Part shown: one piece after another, positions 19,319-26,892 of the stretch
Layout of the letters: every line of letters starts with the position of its first letter
How positions within the stretch are numbered: position 1 is the stretch's first letter
Program-made: the position numbers and the translations under genes
Notes under the pieces: generated by a model
What the model was told of the DNA's origin: nothing
The model's database searches: none
What the model saw: the letters and a program-made list of their open reading frames with translations, nothing else
Assembly: GCF_900100075.1 (NCBI RefSeq)
Contig: NZ_FNEG01000002.1
Span: 620,001-684,000 of the forward strand
Length of the DNA stretch: 64,000 bases
Reading direction: 5' to 3'
Origin: Chryseobacterium jejuense
Lineage (GTDB): Bacteria; Bacteroidota; Bacteroidia; Flavobacteriales; Weeksellaceae

Positions 19319-21181
19319 ATGATTTCAGAAATATATGACGTAATCGTAGTAGGTGCAGGACACGCAGGATGTGAAGCAGCAGCAGCAGCAGCCAACCTGG
19401 GTTCAAAAACACTATTGGTTACAATGAATATGCAGACCATCGGACAGATGAGTTGCAACCCGGCAATGGGTGGAATCGCAAAGGGACAAATCGTAAGAGA
19501 AATTGATGCAATGGGTGGATACTCCGGAATCGTAGCAGACAAATCTGCCATCCAATTTAAAATGCTCAATCTTTCAAAAGGTCCTGCCATGTGGTCCCCA
19601 AGAACCCAAAATGACAGAATGCTTTTTGCCGAAGAATGGCGATTGGCTTTAGAGAATACTCCTAATCTTGATTTCTTTCAGGATATGGTGAAACAACTGA
19701 TTGTTGAAAATAATAAAGTAACCGGAGTAGTTACTTCTTTAGGAATTGAAATTAAAGCAAAATCAGTTGTCCTTACCAACGGAACTTTTCTTAACGGATT
19801 AATTCATGTTGGAGACAAACAACTAGGTGGTGGAAGAATGGGTGAACCAAGAGCATTTGGGATCACCGAACAATTAGTAAGCTTAGGCTTCGAAGCCGGA
19901 AGAATGAAAACCGGTACTCCACCAAGAGTTGATGGAAGAAGTTTGGATTACTCAAAAATGGAAGAACAAAAAGGAGATTCAAATCCCCAAAAGTTCAGCT
20001 ATCTTGATACTCCGAAATTAACAAAACAATTAAGTTGTCATATTGTATACACTAACGAAATTGTTCATGATATTCTTCGTGAAGGTTTCGATAGAAGTCC
20101 AATGTTCAACGGAACGATTCAAAGTTTAGGACCAAGATACTGCCCAAGTATTGAAGATAAGATTAATCGTTTTGCAGAAAGAAACAGACACCAGCTTTTC
20201 GTAGAACCGGAAGGATGGAAAACTGTTGAAATCTATGTAAACGGATTTAGTTCTTCTCTTCCGGAAGATGTACAGATCAAAGCTATGAAACATATTCCAG
20301 GATTTGAAAATGTAAAAGTTTTCCGTCCGGGATACGCTATTGAATATGATTACTTCCCTCCTACTCAATTGAAGCATACCTTAGAAACAAAATTGATTGA
20401 CAATTTGTATTTCGCAGGACAGATCAATGGAACTACCGGATATGAGGAAGCAGCAGGCCAAGGTCTGATTGCAGGAATCAACGCTCACAATAAAGTTCAC
20501 GAGAAAGATGAATTTATCCTAAACAGAGATGAAGCTTATATCGGAGTACTAATTGACGACTTGATTACAAAAGGAACTGAAGAGCCATATAGAATGTTTA
20601 CTTCACGTGCCGAATACAGACTTCTATTGAGACAAGATAATGCAGATATCAGATTAACTGAGAAAGCATATCACCTTGGGCTTGCAAAAGAAGAAAGATT
20701 AAGAAAAGTTGAAACTAAAATAACTGAAAGTCAGAGACTTGAAGAGTTTTTACGTGAAACTTCTTTAAAACCGGGTGTTATTAACCCTATTTTAGAATCA
20801 ATAGAAAGCAACCCTGTAGATCAAGCCTACAGAGCCGCTCAAATCCTTACAAGACCTAATATAACGCTAGAAAAGCTTGATGGAATAGATTTCATTAAAG
20901 AAGTATCTTCTCAATATAATGAAGAAGTAAGAGAACAAGCTGAGATCAACATCAAGTACAAAGGATATATTGAAAAAGAAAAGGAGAATGTAGCCAAATT
21001 AAACCGTCTGGAAAACATTAAAATTCCAGAAGATTTTGATTATACGAAGCTTTCAAGCCTTTCTACAGAAGCAAAACAGAAGATGTCTAACGTACGCCCT
21101 AAGACGATTGCACAAGCAGGAAGGATAAGTGGTGTTTCTCCAGCCGATATCAATGTTTTACTAGTGTATTTAGGACGTTAA
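19319..21181 (+). CDS. mnmG: tRNA uridine-5-carboxymethylaminomethyl synthesis enzyme MnmG (GidA)
   Basis: A 620-residue FAD protein, full length for the family. With MnmE it installs the (carboxymethyl)aminomethyl group on wobble U34 of certain tRNAs. The N-terminal FAD motif VVGAGHAGCEAA (about 10-21) is followed by the MnmG signatures CNPAMGGIAKG, KGPAMWSPRTQ, GTFLNG and the GRMGEPRA loop; later come NGTTGYEEAAGQG and a C-terminal helical domain ending PADINVLLVYLGR. The start is the ATG before EIYDVIVVGAG. mnmG is flanked on both sides by perfect parS palindromes. In many bacteria gidA lies next to oriC. Confidence 0.97.
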   Translation: MISEIYDVIVVGAGHAGCEAAAAAANLGSKTLLVTMNMQTIGQMSCNPAMGGIAKGQIVREIDAMGGYSGIVADKSAIQFKMLNLSKGPAMWSPRTQNDRMLFAEEWRLALENTPNLDFFQDMVKQLIVENNKVTGVVTSLGIEIKAKSVVLTNGTFLNGLIHVGDKQLGGGRMGEPRAFGITEQLVSLGFEAGRMKTGTPPRVDGRSLDYSKMEEQKGDSNPQKFSYLDTPKLTKQLSCHIVYTNEIVHDILREGFDRSPMFNGTIQSLGPRYCPSIEDKINRFAERNRHQLFVEPEGWKTVEIYVNGFSSSLPEDVQIKAMKHIPGFENVKVFRPGYAIEYDYFPPTQLKHTLETKLIDNLYFAGQINGTTGYEEAAGQGLIAGINAHNKVHEKDEFILNRDEAYIGVLIDDLITKGTEEPYRMFTSRAEYRLLLRQDNADIRLTEKAYHLGLAKEERLRKVETKITESQRLEEFLRETSLKPGVINPILESIESNPVDQAYRAAQILTRPNITLEKLDGIDFIKEVSSQYNEEVREQAEINIKYKGYIEKEKENVAKLNRLENIKIPEDFDYTKLSSLSTEAKQKMSNVRPKTIAQAGRISGVSPADINVLLVYLGR

Positions 21182-21189
21182 AATAAAAA

Positions 21190-21205
21190 TGTTTCACGTG
21201 AAACA
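21190..21205. promoter_or_regulatory. parS: Perfect parS-type ParB-binding palindrome 2
   Basis: Second exact TGTTTCACGTGAAACA, 9 bases after the mnmG stop and about 1.93 kb from the first. Confidence 0.85.
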
Positions 21206-21457
21206 TTTATTACAATAAAAACGAAAATTAAGGTATTTATAAAGCTTATAAAAGTTTATGAATATCTTAATTTTTTAGATGGATATATACAATTACATCT
21301 CTACTTTTATTTATCCGAATGAAGAATAGTAAACATAGATAAGATACTCCATTTCACTTTCTGGGCTACTTCCGCAAACCTTTGCCTGTATTCAGAATAA
21401 AATAAATGTAGATTTGTATAGATTAAGACATTTACAATATAACAGATAGCGAAATCA

Positions 21458-22279
21458 ATGAAAATAAAAGATCATTTTCTTTCACAGGAAATATTTGAAA
21501 TTAAAGAAACAGAAACCAAAGGAGTCTATATGACCTCCCCTATTCCATCCAATATTTCCAGATACTACGAAAGTGAAGATTACATTTCCCATCACCAGGA
21601 TTCCGGAAGCCTGAAAGAAAAACTATATAAATTTCTTCAGTCATTTAATCTGCAGTACAAAAAAAATATTCTTGTTGAAAGAATTCAACAAGGATCAAAA
21701 GTATTAGACTATGGATGCGGTGCCGGAGAATTTGTAAAGTATATAGAAAATGATTTTGAAACCTTAGGATTTGAACCAGATGCAGATGCTAGAAAAGCAG
21801 CACAGGGAAAAATTACAAAAGCAAAGATCCTGGACGATATTCAAAAAATTGAAGACAAAAGCCTTGATGCAATTACATTATGGCATGTATTTGAACATAT
21901 AGAGAACCAGGATGAAATGCTCAATATTTTTCACACGAAATTAAAAGACAAAGGGCTTCTTATTATTGCGGTTCCCAATCCTACTTCTTATGATGCGAAA
22001 CATTATAAAGAATATTGGGCTGCCTATGATGTACCAAGACACATCTATCATTTTTCTAAAAATGGAATGGAAAATCTGATTTCTAAAAAACCAGATTGGA
22101 AAATGAGAAAGATCAAACCTTTGATCCTTGATTCTTACTACATCTCTATGTTAAGCGAAAAATATAAAAAATCTCCTCTATTCTGGCTAAAAGCAAGTAT
22201 CTACGGAACGATTTCGAACATAAAAGCCTCTTTTTCGAACGAATTTTCAAGTTTGATATACATTATCGAAAAAAGATAG
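21458..22279 (+). CDS. Class I SAM-dependent methyltransferase
   Basis: A 273-residue Rossmann-fold methyltransferase. Motif I VLDYGCGAGEF (about 84-94) binds SAM, GFEP follows as motif II, and LWHVFEHIEN (about 138-147) and the post-motif IVPNP-like VPNPTSYD are typical of the Methyltransf_23/UbiG-like group. After this comes WAAYDVPRHIYHFS, seen in many cell-surface or sugar-associated methyltransferases, but the substrate cannot be inferred. It has its own 276-base upstream spacer containing a parS site and ends at a strong terminator. Confidence 0.85.
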   Translation: MKIKDHFLSQEIFEIKETETKGVYMTSPIPSNISRYYESEDYISHHQDSGSLKEKLYKFLQSFNLQYKKNILVERIQQGSKVLDYGCGAGEFVKYIENDFETLGFEPDADARKAAQGKITKAKILDDIQKIEDKSLDAITLWHVFEHIENQDEMLNIFHTKLKDKGLLIIAVPNPTSYDAKHYKEYWAAYDVPRHIYHFSKNGMENLISKKPDWKMRKIKPLILDSYYISMLSEKYKKSPLFWLKASIYGTISNIKASFSNEFSSLIYIIEKR

Positions 22280-22337
22280 ATAATCGATTTTTAAGCCATT
22301 TCTGAAGGTCGATTTTCAATGATTTCGACTCTAAAAT

Positions 22338-22376
22338 CTAAAAAACTCAGGAAAGCATCTCCTGAGTTTTTTATTT
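22338..22376 (+). terminator. Terminator of the methyltransferase gene
   Basis: An 11-bp stem AAAACTCAGGA/TCCTGAGTTTT (22342-22352 with 22360-22370) is followed by a T-rich run. It marks the start of the gene-free block. Confidence 0.85.
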
Positions 22377-24025
22377 CTTATAAAAATAAAGTTGTGTTCC
22401 AATTTGAATACTAATTCAAAAATGATGAAAGATTACAACTTACAATTTTTTAACCCCCTTACTCCACTTTTGCAAAAAATCATTTTTTATTGGAGCGCCT
22501 CAATCCTAAAAAATTTCATTAGATTCTGAAAAGCTCACACAAAAAGAGAGAAACTTACATTAAAAGATAAAAATTGAGTTTTAAAACCAGAATTATAACA
22601 AAAACACCTCATTTAAGCGCTTATTTTTGGTTTACGTAAAATAACTCAAGAAATCAAAGTTTTTAGATTTTAGGAACCTTTCTAGAAGCCAATTTTTATG
22701 CTATTCTAAAAAATAATCAGTCAGTTCTAAGAAATAAAACATTGATATTGCCCAGAATTCAAATTAATCCCAAATTTTAAAACCTGAGCACATTCCCCTA
22801 CTCCATCGCGGAAAATGAAAATGCCTTATATGAAGAAAACTATTCAAAGCTAAATTCTTTCAAATTTTCTAAAATGTAAAAGAATTAAATAATTTGAATG
22901 AAATCGGAAAATTTTTAACTTTTAATAAATACCAAAAAAAATTATAATTAAAATCCATAGAAAATTAGGCCATGAGAGAAATTTTCATTGTTATATGCAA
23001 TTGTGTCACGTGAAATTGAAAATATAAAAGTTTTCAAAAAAATAAAAGTAGAAAAAAATATATTCATATGGCTCTCTTAAATATTTATTTAAAATATAGT
23101 TTAATAACTGATGTACAGTTATTTAAAATATAAAACTAAGCATATACGATGTTTACAAAAAATCGTTAAAAAAATGATAAAAATAGGATAAAAAAAAGGG
23201 TAATAAATCTGAAAAAAAATAAAGCTTAATCACTGAAATACAAACAAATACAGCAACAATGTTAAAACATAAAATTCATCACTAAAACAATATCAAGTAA
23301 ACAAAAAACTTTAGATCGATAACATTAATATTATCAATTAAAAATCAGATTACTAACTATTCGTTTCAATTATACATATAAACAATTAAAAACAGCCAAA
23401 GAAAAATGATCTCAACTCAAGGATCTAACGAACACATAAAAAAGGTAAAGCGCTATCAAAGCTAAAAATGTATAGGTACTCTCCTCTTTCCCCATGAAAA
23501 AAAATGTATCCATATCATAATCTCTCTAGGATTCTAATACTACAATTAATTCTTAGAGAATGATAAAAAAAATTGAAAATTATCAAGATCAACTTTATAG
23601 AAAAGTCTATCGGACCTTCACCGAATAATATCCAAATTTAACTCATAAAGTATATTTCAAAGTTTACTTTTTCCTGTAATTAATCCGGATATTCTATTTT
23701 TAATTTCAATAAAAATATTTCCTCAGCATTGCAGAAATAAAGATTAAAAAAGCAATTTTTATCAATTGAAGTTTACCCTAAACAGCATTCAAAATATTAT
23801 AAAATTCAAACCAAATGCTCCCTAATCCGAAAACAAAAAAGCATCATTAAATGATAGTAATTACTCCTTTTTTGTCAAGATTTATAGTCTAAAATTTCCT
23901 TTATTAAAAGGCCTAGAAATATAACTTTCAGTAAATCAAAACACCATAATTCAATATAACTTCAAGTTATATCACAAAACATTAAATTACTTGATCAATT
24001 CAGGATTTCTCAATGAAAATATAGG
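22377..24025. other. 1.65 kb AT-rich gene-free region, candidate origin/unwinding region
   Basis: No ORF of meaningful length exists on either strand. Composition is extremely A/T-rich, with many A- and T-tracts, and markedly different from neighbouring spacers. It holds one degenerate parS-like site (23002-23017) and is bounded by two terminators, so it is insulated from transcription on both sides. Two perfect parS sites lie just to the left and DnaA-box-like 9-mers to the right (25.6-25.8 kb). A decayed gene or a centromere-like region are alternatives. Confidence 0.5.
23002..23017. promoter_or_regulatory. Degenerate parS-like site
   Basis: TGTGTCACGTGAAATT matches 13 of 16 positions of the two perfect parS sites, keeping the TCACGTGA core. 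It lies within the gene-free AT-rich block. Confidence 0.45.
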
Positions 24026-24062
24026 CACAAAAAAGCCTGCTAATAATATTAGCAGGCTTTGA
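24026..24062 (-). terminator. Terminator of pgk
   Basis: A 14-bp perfect stem (24032-24045 with 24047-24060). Read on the minus strand it ends in a run of T, 24 bases after the pgk stop codon. Confidence 0.88.
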
Positions 24063-24083
24063 AATATTGAATTTTTTTCTCTA

Positions 24084-25274
24084 TTAATTATTGATGGCAG
24101 CTACTCCAGGAAGCTCAAGTCCTTCAAGACTTTCAAGCATTGCTCCCCCGCCTGTAGAAACATAACTTACTTTATCAGCATATCCAAATTGCTTAACGAA
24201 TGCAACACTGTCACCACCTCCTACTAAAGAGAAAGCACCTAATCTTGTTGCTTCAGCAATACTGTCTCCAAGAGCAATAGTACCTCCGGCAAAGTTTGAC
24301 ATTTCAAAAACACCAATTGGCCCATTCCAAAGAATTGTTCTTGAATTCAATAATACATCATTGAATTGATCTCTAGATTTAAGACCGGCATCCAATCCCA
24401 TCCATCCTTCAGGAATTGCATAGATATCAACTTCTTTTCTTTCAACATCGTTATTAAAACTTTCAGCAATAATCGCATCAGATGGAAGATATACTTTAAC
24501 TTTATGTTCTTTTGCCTTACCTAAAATTTCCAATGCCAGCGGAAGTTTATCTTCTTCAACCAATGAGTTTCCAATTTTTCCACCTAGTGCCTTAATAAAT
24601 GTGAAAGCCATTCCACCTCCAATAATTAAATTGTCTACTGCAGGAAGAATATTTTCTATGATGGTAATCTTAGTTGAAACCTTAGAACCACCCAAGATTG
24701 CAGTAACTGGTTTCTCTCCACTTTTCAAAACTTTATCGATAGCTTGAAGTTCTTTAGCCATTAATAAACCGAAAAATTTAGTTGATTGAAAGAATTTAGC
24801 AATTACAGCAGTAGAAGCATGTGCTCTGTGTGCAGTTCCAAAAGCATCATTTACATAAGCATCACCTAATTTAGAAAGTTGTTCAGCGAAAGCTTCGTCT
24901 CCCTTTTCTTCTTCATTATGAAAACGAACATTCTCCAGTAATAAAATTTCACCTGGTTTCAAATCTGCAGCAGCCTGTTCAGCTTTCTCTCCTATGCATT
25001 CATCAACGAATTTCACTTCCTGTTCAAGAACGTTTGAAACTTCACCAATAATATGTTTTAGAGAAAACTCATCCTTCACCTCTCCTTTTGGTCTTCCAAG
25101 GTGTGTCATTAAAATAACAGAACCGCCATCCTTAAGGATTTTTTCAACGGTAGGTTTCACCGCAACAATTCTGGTATTGTCAGTCACATTCAACTGGTCA
25201 TCCTGTGGAACATTGAAGTCAACTCTTACAAGAGCTTTCTTATCTTTAAAATTGAAGTCGTTAATTGTTTTCAT
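24084..25274 (-). CDS. pgk: Phosphoglycerate kinase
   Basis: A 396-residue glycolytic enzyme (1,3-bisphosphoglycerate + ADP to 3-phosphoglycerate + ATP). Visible motifs: RVDFNVP near the N-terminus, THLGRPKG, LLENVRFHNEEEKGD, GGSKVSTK, the ATP-site NGPIGVFE and the C-terminal GGGDSVAF...STGGGAMLE. The frame is open nine codons further upstream, but the ATG at 25274 starts the conserved MKTINDFNFKDKKALVRVDFN, so I start there. A TAnnTTTG box on the minus strand (25393-25400) is a plausible promoter. Confidence 0.97.
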   Translation of the reverse strand: MKTINDFNFKDKKALVRVDFNVPQDDQLNVTDNTRIVAVKPTVEKILKDGGSVILMTHLGRPKGEVKDEFSLKHIIGEVSNVLEQEVKFVDECIGEKAEQAAADLKPGEILLLENVRFHNEEEKGDEAFAEQLSKLGDAYVNDAFGTAHRAHASTAVIAKFFQSTKFFGLLMAKELQAIDKVLKSGEKPVTAILGGSKVSTKITIIENILPAVDNLIIGGGMAFTFIKALGGKIGNSLVEEDKLPLALEILGKAKEHKVKVYLPSDAIIAESFNNDVERKEVDIYAIPEGWMGLDAGLKSRDQFNDVLLNSRTILWNGPIGVFEMSNFAGGTIALGDSIAEATRLGAFSLVGGGDSVAFVKQFGYADKVSYVSTGGGAMLESLEGLELPGVAAINN

Positions 25275-25392
25275 TTTTATATTTAGATTTATTTTTTCCA
25301 AGAGTTCATGCAGTCTCCTTTACGGGGCAGGTTACATTTCAGCAAATTGCGGCAAGGCTCAACTCCATAAATTTCTTTGATTTTTCGTTTCA

Positions 25393-25400
25393 CAAATGTA
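25393..25400 (-). promoter_or_regulatory. Putative -7 box of pgk
   Basis: TACATTTG on the minus strand matches TAnnTTTG exactly, about 120 bases before the pgk start. Confidence 0.45.
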
Positions 25401-25638
25401 AGGTTTTAAACTTTTTCAACAGATTGATCGAAATAAAAGTTTTCAAAAACTTTCCCCGAACCCAATCACCCATTAATCAACAATTCTTCTCTTTATAAAA
25501 AGAAAAATAATGTAGTTGTTGTTATGTATTGTTAGTAACGGGGATAAGTTTTTGACATAAAGTTCATAATACTCAACTGGTATGTAATTCATAAATAACT
25601 CACAATGTAAATCTCTGTAAACATGCATATTCACACAC

Positions 25639-25658
25639 TTATTCACAATTGTTGATAA
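25639..25658. promoter_or_regulatory. Pair of facing DnaA-box-like 9-mers
   Basis: TTATTCACA (plus) and TTATCAACA (minus, one mismatch to TTATnCACA) are separated by two bases. Further matches lie at 25627-25635 and 25807-25815. Confidence 0.4.
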
Positions 25659-25876
25659 CTTTGCCAACAAAGCATTATTAGTTATTTCATTATGGAAAAA
25701 CCTGGGGATAGCTTGAGAAAAGATCTGGAAAGTTCTGGGAGAAACTTTCAGAAAGATTTCCTATTACGAAATAATTTCATCTTTGAAAATAGAAAGTTGA
25801 AAAAAGTTTTCCACAGTTATTAACATACCTTTTCACAATTAACTCACGGTTTACTAACACGAATTGTTATTATTCT

Positions 25877-25884
25877 TACCTTTG
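25877..25884 (+). promoter_or_regulatory. Putative -7 box of rpiB
   Basis: TACCTTTG matches TAnnTTTG, 39 bases before the rpiB ATG. A weak -33-like TTTA lies 23 bases further upstream. Confidence 0.45.
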
Positions 25885-25922
25885 TAAGGAAATAAAATCT
25901 AAAAAAGCTTAATAAGAGTATT

Positions 25923-26357
25923 ATGAAAAGAAAAATTGCTATCGCAGGAGACCATGCAGGCTATGAATATAAGGAGATTGTTAAGAACTATCTTTCAGAA
26001 AAGTTTGAAGTTCAGGATTTTGGAACGTTTTCCACAAACAGTGTGGATTATCCGGACTTTGTCCACCCTGCTGCAACCTCTGTGGAAAACGGAGAAAACG
26101 AGCTGGGAATTTTGATCTGTGGAAGCGGAAATGGGGTTCAGATCACTGCGAACAAACATCAGAAGATTAGATGTGCGCTTTGCTGGATGCCGGAGATTGC
26201 AACACTGGCAAGACAGCATAATGATGCGAACATGATTTCTATGCCGGCAAGGTTTATATCAAAAGAATTGGCGATTGAAATTGTAGACAAATTTCTTTCT
26301 ACAGAGTTTGAAGGTGGAAGACACCAAAACAGAGTTGATAAGATTGCTGTTTGCTAA
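25923..26357 (+). CDS. rpiB: Ribose-5-phosphate isomerase B
   Basis: A 144-residue RpiB/LacAB-type isomerase that interconverts ribose 5-phosphate and ribulose 5-phosphate. Family features: IAGDHAGYEYK at the N-terminus (Asp and His of the substrate site), DYPDFVHPAA, the catalytic Cys in ICGSGNG (about 66-71) and the NDANMISMPAR segment. The substrate loop usually reads GTGxG or GSGxG, so it is intact. Monocistronic with a following terminator. Confidence 0.95.
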   Translation: MKRKIAIAGDHAGYEYKEIVKNYLSEKFEVQDFGTFSTNSVDYPDFVHPAATSVENGENELGILICGSGNGVQITANKHQKIRCALCWMPEIATLARQHNDANMISMPARFISKELAIEIVDKFLSTEFEGGRHQNRVDKIAVC

Positions 26358-26364
26358 ATATACT

Positions 26365-26402
26365 GAGGCCTGTAATTTGATTGCAGGCCTTATTTATTTT
26401 TT
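26365..26402 (+). terminator. Terminator of rpiB
   Basis: A 10-bp stem with one G-U pair (26366-26375 with 26381-26390) is followed by a T-rich run. Confidence 0.8.
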
Positions 26403-26669
26403 ATTTGTACATTTGCAGTGTTCAATAGAAATTAAATTCTATACTTCTCCTGAACCTTTGTAATATTTTTAAAGATATTTTATAGAAGGTTTTTCTCTTT
26501 TCTTCTCAAAATTTGTATTAAATTTATACAAAACTAAAGCTTCCGTTGTAAAGTAGATTTTAGAAAAAACAAGATTAAATTAAACATTAAGGTTTGATGA
26601 AAATAAAAGAATCTGTGGTTTATTTTTTATGATCAATTGTTTTAACCCGTAAAAAGCAAAAGATCATAA
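26403..26669. other. Intergenic region between rpiB and the gene remnant
   Basis: AT-rich, with no recognisable gene, hairpin or repeat. Confidence 0.4.
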
Positions 26670-26873
26670 TGGCTGAAAATATACCAAAAGAGCTTTGTAA
26701 AAAATATACATAATAATAAAGAAGATATTCAAAGTCCTGATATAGATTTTATAGCTTTGCCTTATAAAATGATTAAAAGTAAAACAGGAGTTTGGATAAA
26801 CAATAAAGACAGTTATTCTGAATGTGAAAATTCCGGAATTAAGGAAATTTCAATTCATGATATAACAACTTAA
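26670..26873 (+). pseudogene. Possible decayed small gene
   Basis: A frame of 68 codons is open from 26670 to a TAA at 26871. It has ordinary flavobacterial codon use (for example IALPYKMIKSKTGVWIN and SECENSGIKEISIHD) but no start codon at its beginning. The only upstream ATG (26669, MAENIPKEL) is in another frame, which stops within 15 codons. This looks like a 5'-truncated or frameshifted remnant; no family is recognised. Translation from the internal ATG at about 26769 would give only 34 residues. It could also be chance open sequence. Confidence 0.3.
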
Positions 26874-26892
26874 GAAATTTAAAAAAATTAAA

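Larger units (their letters stand above)
25275..25922. other. pgk-rpiB divergent spacer with DnaA-box-like 9-mers
   Basis: A 648-base spacer, long for two housekeeping genes. It carries TTATTCACA (25639-25647, a perfect TTATnCACA), the inverted TTATCAACA (25650-25658), ATATTCACA (25627-25635) and TTTTCCACA (25807-25815), plus weaker versions near 25596, 25829 and 25539. Such a cluster suggests DnaA binding. The divergent promoters also lie here. Small ORFs in this spacer look spurious. Confidence 0.5.

Noticed and set aside
22377-24025. CRISPR array or tandem repeats in the AT-rich block
   Set aside because: A-tracts recur but no regularly spaced identical repeat could be found.
25275-25301. 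Nine-codon extension of pgk
   Set aside because: The conserved N-terminus begins at the ATG at 25274 and the extra residues are not family-like.
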